From positions 124,001-188,000 of the forward strand of contig NZ_JAMXSB010000013.1 of assembly GCF_024124665.1 (NCBI RefSeq): 64,000 bases of DNA. The letters are read 5' to 3'. Under the pieces are notes generated by a model. It was not told the origin of the DNA. It ran no database searches and was given only the letters and a program-made list of their open reading frames with translations. Every line of letters starts with the position of its first letter. Position 1 is the first letter of the stretch. The translations under genes were made by a program, and so were the position numbers. The stretch is from Pleionea sp. CnH1-48 (lineage in GTDB: Bacteria > Pseudomonadota > Gammaproteobacteria > Enterobacterales > Kangiellaceae). Shown here one piece after another: positions 1 to 8,320 of the stretch.

Positions 1-1463
1 GGAATTTTCTTCTTGATAAAGAAGCGAGCGGCGGCAACGTTGGCACAAATCATACACTCTTCAATAATACGATGGGCATCATTGCGTTCTACGGGTACCA
101 CTTTATCAATCTTACGGCCTTCATTAAATACAATCTGAGTTTCGGTGGTTTCAAACTCAATAGCGCCGCGTTGTTTTCTTACTTTTAATCGAGATTGATA
201 GAGCGCATACAACTCCTGGATATGCGGTAGCAGCTCAGCATATTCTTCTCTAAGCGCTTCATCACCTTGCAGCATGTCCCAAACTTTGGTGTAAGTTAAA
301 CGAGCCTTTGAGTGCATCACCGCAGGATAAAATTTATAACCGCTGATTTTACCTTTGGCACTCACCGTTATCTCAGAGACCATGCACAAGCGATCAACAT
401 GAGGGTTCAGAGAACATAAGCCGTTTGAGATCTGCTCAGGCAACATAGGCACTACGTATTCGGGAAAGTATACCGATGTTCCTCGCTGTACCGCCTCTTT
501 ATCTAATGCACTTTCTGGTGTGACGTAATGAGAAACATCAGCGATAGCTACCCACAGCCGCCAACCACCGCTGTCTTTCCATTCACAATAAACAGCGTCA
601 TCAAAGTCTCGAGCATCTTCTCCATCGATGGTTACAAAAGGTAAATCGCGTAAATCCCTACGGCCTGCCTTATCTGCTTCTGTCACTTCGGGCGCTAATG
701 ATTGCAACTCATTCATCACAGCATCAGGCCATTCTCTACGAATGCCGTAGTTGTGAATGGCTACATCGATTTCCATGCCTGGCGCCAGATAATCGCCCAA
801 CACTTGAACAACTGCACCAACTGGTTGAGACTTTTCCTGTGGTCGATGAACCACTCGCGCGACAACGACCTGCCCAGGTTCAGCACCGGCCTGCTGGCCT
901 TCTGGTATCAAAATGTCATGGGTAAATCGATTATCGTTGGGTGTAACAAACCCAATACCGCTCTCAAAGTAGTAGCGTCCGACCATCTGCACAGCATTGT
1001 CTTCATCTTCTAATACTTCAACGATTTTGGCTTCGGTGCGACCTTTGTGGTCGATGCCTTTGCAACGTACCACCACACGCTCTCCATGAAATACTTTGCG
1101 CATTTCACGAGGGCTTAAGTACCAATCATCACCGCCATCATCAGACACAAAAAAGCCGAAACCATCACGATGGCCTTCTACTCGTCCGGTACATAAATCC
1201 AGTTTACTGACGGGACCATAACCGTCTTTGCGGTTGCGTATTATTTGACCATCACGTTCCATCGCTTTTAAGCGTCGGCTTAAAGCGACGTGATCATCTG
1301 AGTTTTCGGTATCCAGCCCCAATCCAGAGAAAATCTCATTAAAACGAGCGGGACCATCATGAGATTCGAGAAATTCAAGAATAAACTCGCGGCTGGGAAT
1401 AGGGTTTTCATATTTTTTCGCTTCTCTTTCCCTAAAAGGGTCGCGAATTTTATTTTTTGGCAT
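1..1463 (-). CDS. rnr: Ribonuclease R, N-terminal 487 codons (cut by window edge)
   Basis: RNase R is a processive 3'-to-5' exoribonuclease that degrades structured RNA and takes part in RNA quality control. Translating the minus strand from the ATG at 1463 gives a continuous frame to base 1. The start reads MPKNKIRDPFRERE, followed by a winged-helix-like N-terminal region, cold-shock-type segments (for example GRVEGHRDGFGFFVSDD) and the beginning of the RNB catalytic domain; near the edge the frame reads RNDAHRIIEECMI, typical of RNB. Family members are about 750-850 residues, so the C-terminal part including the S1 domain lies outside the window. It is divergent from the tRNA-Leu gene, a common gammaproteobacterial arrangement. 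RNase II is the nearest alternative, but the N-terminal helix-turn-helix region favours RNase R. Confidence 0.95.
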   Translation of the reverse strand, partial: MPKNKIRDPFREREAKKYENPIPSREFILEFLESHDGPARFNEIFSGLGLDTENSDDHVALSRRLKAMERDGQIIRNRKDGYGPVSKLDLCTGRVEGHRDGFGFFVSDDGGDDWYLSPREMRKVFHGERVVVRCKGIDHKGRTEAKIVEVLEDEDNAVQMVGRYYFESGIGFVTPNDNRFTHDILIPEGQQAGAEPGQVVVARVVHRPQEKSQPVGAVVQVLGDYLAPGMEIDVAIHNYGIRREWPDAVMNELQSLAPEVTEADKAGRRDLRDLPFVTIDGEDARDFDDAVYCEWKDSGGWRLWVAIADVSHYVTPESALDKEAVQRGTSVYFPEYVVPMLPEQISNGLCSLNPHVDRLCMVSEITVSAKGKISGYKFYPAVMHSKARLTYTKVWDMLQGDEALREEYAELLPHIQELYALYQSRLKVRKQRGAIEFETTETQIVFNEGRKIDKVVPVERNDAHRIIEECMICANVAAARFFIKKKI

Positions 1464-1521
1464 CAAAGCTTCCAGTTTTCATCAATAAAACAATTTTACC
1501 TAATATACGTCCAAAACAGAA

Positions 1522-1550
1522 TTGACAATTACTATTCCTCGCAGTATAGT
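1522..1550 (+). promoter_or_regulatory. Promoter of tRNA-Leu with GC-rich discriminator
   Basis: A perfect -35 TTGACA (1522-1527) and a -10 TATAGT (1545-1550) are separated by exactly 17 bases. They are followed by a very GC-rich run (TCGCCGCGCG), the discriminator type known from stringently controlled stable-RNA promoters. The tRNA starts 25 bases beyond the -10 box. Stringent control is inferred from the discriminator only. Confidence 0.85.
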
Positions 1551-1575
1551 TCGCCGCGCGTTAAATTGCGCGTAT

Positions 1576-1662
1576 GCCCAGGTGGTGAAATTGGTAGACA
1601 CGCCAGCTTCAGGTGCTGGTGACCTTCTGGTCGTGGCGGTTCGAGTCCGCCCCTGGGCACCA
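1576..1662 (+). tRNA. tRNA-Leu (anticodon CAG)
   Basis: The acceptor stem GCCCAGG pairs with CCTGGGC, followed by discriminator A and an encoded CCA (1660-1662). The anticodon stem CCAGC/GCTGG holds the loop TTCAGGT with anticodon CAG, which reads CUG codons. A long variable arm (GACC...GGTC) marks a class II tRNA and the T-loop GGTTCGAGTCC is canonical. The length is 87 nt. No strong terminator follows; a 7-bp hairpin at 1920-1942 is the first weak candidate. Confidence 0.97.
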
Positions 1663-2014
1663 TCCATTCCTTGTATACATCCTTTATTTTCAATAAGTTA
1701 CAGAAAATCTCTGCAAAAAGCGAATAAACTTAATCAGTACTAGCAAACATAGTCACTTCAGCCTAAATAAGAACAGTATTCTTTTTAATGGTTGCACTTT
1801 TATAACTAAGAGCAAAAACGAACTCTCATAAAGCTCAAAAAGTAGACAAGCTTAAAATATTCTATTATTATGCGCCTCGATTTTTGGGCTAACCGACGGA
1901 TTGGTTACTTGTTAAAGGTGAAGAACCTCTTTTCTGTTCTTCAATTTTAAAAAGCACGGACTTCCATACACTAAACAACGACTCATTAAATTATATTTTT
2001 GGAGAAAACTGATC
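1663..2014. other. Gene-free spacer between tRNA-Leu and a lipoprotein gene
   Basis: This AT-rich stretch has no credible coding frame. It contains a weak hairpin, GAAGAAC (1920-1926) pairing with GTTCTTC (1936-1942), followed by a T-rich run, which could end tRNA transcription. A GGAG ribosome binding site precedes the start at 2015. Confidence 0.5.
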
Positions 2015-2722
2015 ATGAAGTTTTTATCAGCTACCATTGCCTGTTTATTTATTCTTTTAACAACAGGGTGCGCAACAGTACCTCAAGCAAAAGTGACCTT
2101 AAATAACACTTTCTTCCAACAAACGGATAAAGTCGTTGGCCTTTATGTATCAAACTTACCTAAAAACCCAGACACCCATCTATATGGAGCTTCTTGCTTG
2201 CTATGTTATGCAGTTGCTTCCACCGCTAACTCAAGTTTAACAAAACATATTAAAACTGTTAGCACTGATGACTTAGCAATCCTAGAAAAGGAGCTGACTC
2301 AATCATTAAAAAATGAAGGTATCAACGTTAAAGTAATCAAAGATAAATTAAATATTGATGAGTTAAAAAAGTTCAGTAATAAAGATGGCTTTCATGCGCG
2401 TAAGGACTATCGTTCGCTCAAAGAAAAGCTCAATGTAGATAAATTAATTGTAATAAACTTCAAAAATGTTGGTGTTTTTCGAAGCTATAGCGCATACGTA
2501 CCAACAAGCGATCCCATGGGCTTTGTATCTGGAGAACTATATTCTGTAGATTTGGTAACAAATCGCTACGACTTGTACGAACCTATTAATATTAAAGTTG
2601 CAGTAAAGGGAAGCTGGGATGAAGCACCTAACTTTCCAGGCGTAACAACAGCTTTTTTTGAAGCATTAGAACTATCCAAAAGCAACATCATGCATATCTT
2701 TAAAGCAAACCAGGGTAGCTAA
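2015..2722 (+). CDS. Unknown lipoprotein
   Basis: This 235-residue protein begins with a lipoprotein signal: charged MKF, a hydrophobic run, and lipobox LTTGC with Cys19 as the expected lipidation site. The mature part has a mixed alpha/beta look, including a helical charged segment around residues 85-125, and no motif I recognise. A GGAG ribosome binding site lies 10 bases upstream. It is followed closely by a second lipoprotein gene on the same strand, so the two are probably cotranscribed. Codon use is visibly richer in A and T than in the flanking genes, which hints at horizontal acquisition. Envelope location is well supported; function is unknown. Confidence 0.8.
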   Translation: MKFLSATIACLFILLTTGCATVPQAKVTLNNTFFQQTDKVVGLYVSNLPKNPDTHLYGASCLLCYAVASTANSSLTKHIKTVSTDDLAILEKELTQSLKNEGINVKVIKDKLNIDELKKFSNKDGFHARKDYRSLKEKLNVDKLIVINFKNVGVFRSYSAYVPTSDPMGFVSGELYSVDLVTNRYDLYEPINIKVAVKGSWDEAPNFPGVTTAFFEALELSKSNIMHIFKANQGS

Positions 2723-2750
2723 CGCTTCCCTGGCCTTTCATAGGACTCAC

Positions 2751-3626
2751 ATGATGAAACTCATAGCAATTATTCTTGCATCAACACTACTACTAGCTTG
2801 TACTTCTACTCCCAAAACAAAAGACTACACTAAGTTTCAACGAAATACTGATAGTCTACCACTAGAAAACGCACATTTAACAATCATACTAAAAGCAGAG
2901 CAGCTAGTAGACTTCAATGGCGTGTATAGCTCAGACAGAAGTGTTAGCCAAGCAGGCATGATGTATTCAGGTAGTGCGGGTGGTGCAGGCTTTCTAGCTC
3001 AGATATTAACTCATGCAGCAGTTACTTCAAGTAGCCAGCAAAGCAAGTTAAATGAAAATCAAAAAAAGGCGAACAAAGTATTAGCCCCATTTAAGGAAGA
3101 GTTGAACTCTTTTAGACAATCTGAGCTAGTGCATAAAAATCCGAACTATCAATTTAGTCAAACAAAAGAAAGTGGTATTAACGTAGAAACAACCCCTATG
3201 TTTTACCTTTCACAAGATATGAAGAATATTGTGCTAAAGCTGCTAGTCTCAGTAACATCAGAGAAACAAAAGAAACCGATATATCAAAATCTGGTCGAAT
3301 ACGTATCGAAAGATGTAACCGACAAAAACAAGGTAGATTACTGGAGTAAAAACTCTTCTCAAAACTTAAAGACGACTAGCAAAGAGCTTTATCAGGCATC
3401 TTTGCAGTTGGCGATAAAAGACATAAAGAATGAGCTAAGCTCGAAATCAAGCCAAACTAAAACTTATCGTTATTATACAGGTGAAGCACTAAAAATAGAA
3501 CGAGGAGCTCTAGTTCAAAGCAACTGCAAACGAACAACAGTAAGAAACTTGCGAGGTTGGTTAATTTCTTTTCCTGTCGAAGAAAACAATCAAGACGTCA
3601 CTATATGTGACTCTCAACCGGGGTAA
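2751..3626 (+). CDS. Unknown lipoprotein, second gene of the pair
   Basis: This 291-residue protein has a signal peptide ending in lipobox LLLAC (Cys17 from the first Met). Two adjacent ATG codons (2751 and 2754) both lie downstream of an AGGA motif, so the start is ambiguous by one codon. The mature protein has a short glycine/alanine-rich patch (GSAGGAGF, about residues 74-81) followed by a long, lysine- and glutamine-rich helical region. No catalytic motif is visible. It follows the other lipoprotein gene by 28 bases and shares its AT-rich composition. A possible role is a subunit of an envelope assembly together with its neighbour, but that is inference from position only. Confidence 0.8.
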   Translation: MMKLIAIILASTLLLACTSTPKTKDYTKFQRNTDSLPLENAHLTIILKAEQLVDFNGVYSSDRSVSQAGMMYSGSAGGAGFLAQILTHAAVTSSSQQSKLNENQKKANKVLAPFKEELNSFRQSELVHKNPNYQFSQTKESGINVETTPMFYLSQDMKNIVLKLLVSVTSEKQKKPIYQNLVEYVSKDVTDKNKVDYWSKNSSQNLKTTSKELYQASLQLAIKDIKNELSSKSSQTKTYRYYTGEALKIERGALVQSNCKRTTVRNLRGWLISFPVEENNQDVTICDSQPG

Positions 3627-3640
3627 ATAAGACCACTTGA

Positions 3641-3670
3641 ACGGTCTTAAATCAAAATATTTAAGACCGT
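3641..3670. terminator. Hairpin between convergent genes
   Basis: A perfect 12-bp stem, ACGGTCTTAAAT (3641-3652) with ATTTAAGACCGT (3659-3670), encloses a six-base loop. It lies just after the lipoprotein pair and before the end of the convergent gene at 3724. The T-tracts are short on both strands, so it may act as a bidirectional terminator or an mRNA-stabilising stem. Confidence 0.55.
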
Positions 3671-3723
3671 ATTTCAACACCATTACTCTCCAAATGATTC
3701 CTAATACCAGTCCAGAATATAAA

Positions 3724-4248
3724 CTAACGCACGGCTCCTTGACCAATCACTTCTTTAATACGGGCTCTCCCTCCTTTATCAACCATCAAAACCGCAATGC
3801 CGCCATCGCGCAGATCTTTCTCAAGCGCTAGAGCCTCTTCTTTGGGTGCAAAAAAAGCATCAATGCCGTAGTTTACTTTGTAGCGATTTTCATAGTAGCC
3901 ATGCCGAACAACACGGCCTCGCAAAAACACACCATCTTTGGGTAACTCAAGAGTTGCACCGTCGAAGTGGTATAAGTTATCGTTTCCTTGCTTCAAGGTG
4001 ACGTAAACCACTTCTCCATTTCTTAGCTTTTCTTCATTTTCAAAGTACTTGGCATCAATGCGATCAAAATCATAGCGCAAACGTGCGTAATTTCCTCGAA
4101 ACAACGAGCGGGGATCAACAGGAATGGTTTTTACTTTTACTTCTGTGCCCGTCCACAAAGGCATTGCTGCTTTTACGTACATTCCAGTTAGAACAAAAAA
4201 CTGAAAAGCGACAACACCAACTAAACCCAATAAGACTTTATTCTTCAT
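3724..4248 (-). CDS. GDYXXLXY-domain membrane-anchored protein
   Basis: This 174-residue protein has an N-terminal membrane segment (about residues 5-27) and the diagnostic motif RGNYARLRY near residue 50-60, the local form of the GDYXXLXY signature. Members of this family have no known biochemical function and are normally encoded beside a DUF2157 membrane protein, as here: its ATG overlaps the last bases of the upstream DUF2157 gene by four nucleotides (4245-4248). The C-terminal part (LEKDLRDGGIAVLMVDKGG) is a beta-rich soluble domain, probably periplasmic. The overlap implies translational coupling. Confidence 0.88.
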   Translation of the reverse strand: MKNKVLLGLVGVVAFQFFVLTGMYVKAAMPLWTGTEVKVKTIPVDPRSLFRGNYARLRYDFDRIDAKYFENEEKLRNGEVVYVTLKQGNDNLYHFDGATLELPKDGVFLRGRVVRHGYYENRYKVNYGIDAFFAPKEEALALEKDLRDGGIAVLMVDKGGRARIKEVIGQGAVR

Positions 4249-5552
4249 CTGGCTAACTCCTTAGTTTGGAATTTCTTCCAGAACTTTGCCGCAACAAACA
4301 ATAGTACGGCAAAAACAGAAAACAACACAGCGCCACCAACATAGTCACCAATCAGATCGAAATAACGCATAAGGGCTGTCATTAAAATAGTGGCTACGCC
4401 TAAAAAGAAATAGTGTGAGATTCCCTCATGAAGGCCTTTAAAGATTAACCATACACTTGAAGCAATCAATGTCAGGTTATACACAACTTGAAAGTACACT
4501 GCAGCGGATTTATCAACAGATGCCAAAAGCATCAGTAGCGTAATCCAATAGAAAGGTACGATAATGACGATGGGCATTAACTTTTTCGCTGCATAGGATA
4601 AATAAAGTGCGGCTCCAGAAAAGATAAGCGAGATTAGAACCATGGTCGTTTGATGCTCCCAATCAGCTCTTATCAGTTCCTTCCAAGTTTGTTCATAGCT
4701 CATCACCAGCATGAAAACAGCACCAAAGCGCAGACTCCACACCGCTAAGATAGCGCCATAATCTTTTGCTTTAACGGATTCTTTTTTGCCTAACCAATGG
4801 CTGAATGCATACAGTAGAATAAACAAGCCAACACTCACGACAACATGCTCGGCTTCAAATCGAAAGTAGCGACTATCCCGCCATAACTCGCTAAGAGAGT
4901 ACTCGAACCAGAGTCCAATACTCGCCGCCGTTGTTAATAGTAATAAAATGCTTCGCTTGCCTGTTGTCAGTACATATAAAGCACCAGCAATAAAGATAGG
5001 GAACAGTGCAGGATAAAAACCCATATCAGACTCAACAAAAAACCAAATACAGGCCAACACCAGTGATTGCAGCGTAACCCATGGACTTTTTATCAAGACT
5101 CCAAAAGGTAAACATCCCAACGCCCACCAGAATATCCCATCAGGCATGTGCTCTCCCAGATGATAAATCTGAGCGATAAGAATAATCGAAGCCCCATAAA
5201 ATAAGTTGCCCAGCATAAAGACACCGGCAGCCCCTGTTTGTTCGCCTTGAAGGTATTTTTTCACCCCGAAGGCCTGTGTTGCTAGTGTCAGAGCAACGAG
5301 ACCTCCCATACGAACGGCACGAGGGATATCATCCCAGTTGGCACCGAGAATCGTAATAACGGCTAAACCAATAAATAGATAAGCCAGGCCGACCAATAGG
5401 TTATAACCAAAGGATTTGTTTTTGGCTTGATGATAGTCTGCGTCATAACGCTGGCAGATGCGTTCGGCCTGAGCTTCGGTAATGATGGACTCATCCACCC
5501 ACTCTGCAGCTTCACGCGCAATATCATTTTTCAATAATCGAATTAATCGCAT
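4245..5552 (-). CDS. DUF2157 polytopic membrane protein
   Basis: The N-terminal soluble segment (about residues 1-60; ITEAQAERICQRYDA) is typical of DUF2157 and is followed by a long series of hydrophobic helices, at least ten, to the C-terminus. The frame can be read from a TTG at 5582, but the ATG at 5552 has GAAAGG eight bases upstream and gives the natural MRLIRLLKND start, about 435 residues. It forms a translationally coupled pair with the GDYXXLXY gene. Family function is unknown; a role in the cell envelope is inferred from topology and conserved pairing. Confidence 0.87.
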   Translation of the reverse strand: MRLIRLLKNDIAREAAEWVDESIITEAQAERICQRYDADYHQAKNKSFGYNLLVGLAYLFIGLAVITILGANWDDIPRAVRMGGLVALTLATQAFGVKKYLQGEQTGAAGVFMLGNLFYGASIILIAQIYHLGEHMPDGIFWWALGCLPFGVLIKSPWVTLQSLVLACIWFFVESDMGFYPALFPIFIAGALYVLTTGKRSILLLLTTAASIGLWFEYSLSELWRDSRYFRFEAEHVVVSVGLFILLYAFSHWLGKKESVKAKDYGAILAVWSLRFGAVFMLVMSYEQTWKELIRADWEHQTTMVLISLIFSGAALYLSYAAKKLMPIVIIVPFYWITLLMLLASVDKSAAVYFQVVYNLTLIASSVWLIFKGLHEGISHYFFLGVATILMTALMRYFDLIGDYVGGAVLFSVFAVLLFVAAKFWKKFQTKELAR

Positions 5553-6065
5553 TTTGATGCCTTTCAAATATGCCCCTACCAATCACCTTTTTGCTCTTTT
5601 CGTTAGAGTTACAAGGTCCAGGGATCACTCTCTTAAAACAATCTGAGTCTATTTTTCGAATCACTAAAGTGCAGAGGCTAACGTTATCTGAGTGCCAATC
5701 AATGAAAACCAGACAAGTATCTTCATACGCATCTAACAGTAACATATACTGCTACCGGGCAGCTCTCTGGCCTATTACAGCAGCACCAATAGGCCGATAT
5801 GGATTTAACTATTTTGAGTAACGGCTCACAAAGATGATATTCATCGAAGCGCTAAAATACATGATTTGGCGATGAAATAACCTCGTTCAGCCAGCAGAAC
5901 AGCAGGCTCGAGATGCTTTTTCATATATCAAACTTTGAGTTAAATAAATATCGCATTCCAACCACCAACTGCTTAAAATAGTAGGATATATCTTATTTGG
6001 TTTATCTTTACTGAACCAAACCAATGCGATGATTTATTCAAACTCCCATAGTATAGGGGTATAAA
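5553..6065. other. Intergenic region between divergent units
   Basis: No convincing gene is present; two short overlapping frames here lack ribosome binding sites and recognisable products. An inverted repeat GGCCTATT (5769-5776)/AATAGGCC (5788-5795) with an 11-base loop is visible. A second one, TTTGGTT (5996-6002)/AACCAAA (6014-6020), also has an 11-base spacer and lies 46 bases upstream of the next start, where it could be an operator or a leader hairpin. A GGGG ribosome binding site precedes the start at 6066. Confidence 0.5.
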
Positions 6066-6626
6066 ATGCGCTTTATCCAAATAATTTTAGCTGTGAGTTT
6101 GCTTATCATTTTATCGGCCTGTGCAAGCACCGGAGGCCAGACTGCAGCCCAGAAACGACAAAACATCATTAAAATGCGTAATCAGGTACTGCAGGAGCTT
6201 TATCAACACAAGCCATCGGCCAAATCGATGATTGCCAGTGCGCCAGGTTATGCTGTGTTTAGCAATGGCAATGTGAATATTATTTTTCTGAGTGTGAGCG
6301 GCGGTTACGGTGTTGTCACTCGCAAAAATGCCAGCAATGTTTATATGAAAATGGCAGAAGCAGGTATAGGACTGGGTTTAGGTGTAAAAGACTTTCGAGC
6401 TGTTTTTGTCTTTCATGATAACAACACGCTTGACCAGTTTATTAAGCACGGTTGGCAATTCGGAGCCCACGCCGATGCAGCAGCTAAAGCCAGTGAGCAA
6501 GGTGCAGCCGTTGCAGGTGAAATGCTTGTTGACAATATTACAGTGTTTCAAATAACCGAAAGCGGTTTGGCATTACAAGCAACGCTAAAGGGCACTCGTT
6601 ACTGGAAAGATGACGAACTGAATTAA
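6066..6626 (+). CDS. SYLF/Ysc84-like lipoprotein
   Basis: This 186-residue lipoprotein has a signal peptide with lipobox ILSAC (Cys19). The mature part matches the lipid-binding SYLF (Ysc84) family: APGYAVFSNGNVN, SVSGGYGVVTRK, the glycine-rich GIGLGLGVKDFRAVFVF segment, and a DNITVFQITESGLALQATLKGTRYW ending split between beta strands. In eukaryotes the SYLF domain binds phosphoinositides; in bacteria its role is unsettled. The gene opens a plus-strand group with a patatin-like phospholipase 23 bases downstream, which supports a role in membrane lipid handling, although that is inference. Confidence 0.85.
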   Translation: MRFIQIILAVSLLIILSACASTGGQTAAQKRQNIIKMRNQVLQELYQHKPSAKSMIASAPGYAVFSNGNVNIIFLSVSGGYGVVTRKNASNVYMKMAEAGIGLGLGVKDFRAVFVFHDNNTLDQFIKHGWQFGAHADAAAKASEQGAAVAGEMLVDNITVFQITESGLALQATLKGTRYWKDDELN

Positions 6627-6649
6627 TCAAATTAACAAAGGACCATTGA

Positions 6650-7600
6650 TTGAAGTTTAATAAGAAAAAGACAGGATTGGCATTAGGTAGCGGTGCTGCA
6701 AGGGCGCTCGCTCACTTTGGCGTCATCAAGTCATTGTATCGCGAAGGTGTGCGTCCTGATGTTGTGGTTGGATGCTCAATGGGAGCACTGGTTGGTGCCG
6801 CCTATGTAACTGGCCATCTAGGCGAGTTAGAGAACTGGTTTCTTGAACAAAACACAACGAAGATTTTGCGACACTTAGATATTAACTTTTTTGCCAGCGG
6901 CGGTATTGCTGATGGCAATCAGTTTATCAGTTTCTTAAAAAGTCAGTTTGGTGATTATCAAATTGAAGAACTGCCGATTCCATTTGCAGCCATTGCCTGT
7001 GATATGCACAGCGGAAAAGAAGTCTGGTTAACTCAGGGCTCTATATGGGATGCGGTTCGAGCATCAGGAGCCTATCCAGGTCTCCTGTCCCCAGTCAATC
7101 AAGAAGGCCAATGGTTAATCGATGGTGGTGTAGTCAACCCGGTTCCGATTAGTGTATGTCGAGCGCTGGGAGCCACACAGGTTATTGCGGTCAACCTGAA
7201 TAATGACTTACTAATGAAACCTCGAAAGAAAAGCAAAGATAAGCAGCTGTTTCGATTTAACAACGAAAACTCCATATTGGGCAAAGCAACAGGCAAACTG
7301 CGTCAGTCTATCAATGATAGAATACCACTGGCGGCAAAACGCAATCTGGTAAAGCGCAGAAGTTTGAAAATCAAAGAGTATGAACCTGGCATTATGGAAG
7401 TTATTTCAACAACCATTGACGTAATGCAAGACAGAATTACCCGCAGCCGATTGGCAGGCGATCCACCCGATGCACTCATCAACCCACGACTTTCTCATAT
7501 TGGCTTTTTAGAAACAGATCGCACGGCAGAAATTATTGAAGAAGGTGAAAACAGCGTAATCAGAAACATCGATCAACTACAGGACTTTAAAATAGGATGA
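6650..7600 (+). CDS. Patatin-like phospholipase, RssA type
   Basis: This 316-residue protein has all patatin landmarks: an oxyanion-loop glycine motif (GSGAAR, about residues 13-18), the nucleophile elbow GCSMG with Ser43, and the catalytic dyad aspartate in IDGG (Asp158). Patatins are Ser-Asp lipid acyl hydrolases. The reading starts with TTG at 6650, with AAAGGA about ten bases upstream; no in-frame ATG lies near. The part after residue 180 is a basic C-terminal extension with a second conserved-looking helical segment. It lies in a tight group with the SYLF lipoprotein upstream and overlaps the next gene by four bases. There is no signal peptide, so it is expected to be cytoplasmic or peripheral to the inner membrane. 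Confidence 0.9.
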   Translation: MKFNKKKTGLALGSGAARALAHFGVIKSLYREGVRPDVVVGCSMGALVGAAYVTGHLGELENWFLEQNTTKILRHLDINFFASGGIADGNQFISFLKSQFGDYQIEELPIPFAAIACDMHSGKEVWLTQGSIWDAVRASGAYPGLLSPVNQEGQWLIDGGVVNPVPISVCRALGATQVIAVNLNNDLLMKPRKKSKDKQLFRFNNENSILGKATGKLRQSINDRIPLAAKRNLVKRRSLKIKEYEPGIMEVISTTIDVMQDRITRSRLAGDPPDALINPRLSHIGFLETDRTAEIIEEGENSVIRNIDQLQDFKIG

Positions 7601-7971
7601 ACTACAAAATCTCACTCCTTATCATTCTTTGCATGATGCTTACAGGGGCAAATACAGTCAATGCCAAAGAGCTGGATTTTACAGGCACTTGGTGTGGGCA
7701 ATGGGATGCAACTTACAAAGTTTGTTTTGATATCACAACAAACGACGATGGCTATCAATCTTTTTATCGTTGGGAAGAATACTTAAAGCGCCCAATGAAA
7801 AAGAAGCACCTGAAAGTCGAGCAAATCAATGCGAACACCTTAAATATGGAAGGCAAATATCTTATCATCGATCTTCATGCCCCCAATACAGCGTTTGCAT
7901 TTGGTCTATTTGATCATCAATCTCGCGTTGCCTTACTGAAAAAACAATCTCTCGAACACACTAATCAATAG
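7597..7971 (+). CDS. Small secreted protein of unknown function
   Basis: This 124-residue protein has a cleavable-type signal peptide (hydrophobic stretch about residues 5-18, cleavage likely after VNA). The mature portion is beta-rich with FTGTWCGQWDATYKVCF, reminiscent of small lipocalin-like folds, but too little is visible for assignment. Two cysteines could form a disulfide. Its ATG overlaps the patatin stop codon (ATGA at 7597-7600), so translation is coupled to the lipase, and it may work on the same substrate in the periplasm. That link is inference. Confidence 0.75.
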   Translation: MNYKISLLIILCMMLTGANTVNAKELDFTGTWCGQWDATYKVCFDITTNDDGYQSFYRWEEYLKRPMKKKHLKVEQINANTLNMEGKYLIIDLHAPNTAFAFGLFDHQSRVALLKKQSLEHTNQ

Positions 7972-7978
7972 GAACATC

Positions 7979-8320
7979 ATGTCTGTTATTTATATAGCCT
8001 CTATTATCGTTAAACCACTAAAAGGTTGTGAGTTTGACTACAAACAGTTTGATGCGCTTCAAACACAATGTTTTATTCCGGCTCGAGACGAAAAACATGC
8101 GGCAGAAATTCTTTTTGATGTTCTCGAAGAACTCAACTTTGATTTAATTCAAGAAGAATGGCTGATAAAAGACAGTGAGCTTGATATGTCGCATCCCGAC
8201 AACGTTCAAGCGAAAGATCTGGTTGAGGAAGCCAGAGAAGAAGAAACCACTCTTTTCTCTGATTTTTTTAGAGTAGAGCTACCAGAAGTCGAACAAGAGA
8301 CAGATAGCGACGACGACTAA
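7979..8320 (+). CDS. Small acidic protein of unknown function
   Basis: This 113-residue soluble protein begins eight bases after the preceding stop, with AGGA immediately upstream of the spacer. It has no signal peptide. The C-terminal third is very acidic, ending in DSDDD. I recognise no family. It is the last gene of the plus-strand group and its stop codon overlaps the stop of the convergent outer-membrane gene by a few bases (8317-8320), leaving no room for a dedicated terminator. Confidence 0.75.
   Translation: MSVIYIASIIVKPLKGCEFDYKQFDALQTQCFIPARDEKHAAEILFDVLEELNFDLIQEEWLIKDSELDMSHPDNVQAKDLVEEAREEETTLFSDFFRVELPEVEQETDSDDD

Noticed and set aside
1359-1743. Plus-strand frames across the tRNA-Leu gene
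   Set aside because: They overlap rnr, the promoter and the tRNA; shadow frames.
1576-3626. Genomic island inserted at tRNA-Leu
   Set aside because: No integrase, no direct repeat of the tRNA 3' end found by eye; only composition hints remain.
5524-5821. Two overlapping small frames on opposite strands (73 and 83 residues)
   Set aside because: No ribosome binding site, no recognisable product and they lie over the DUF2157 start and its leader.
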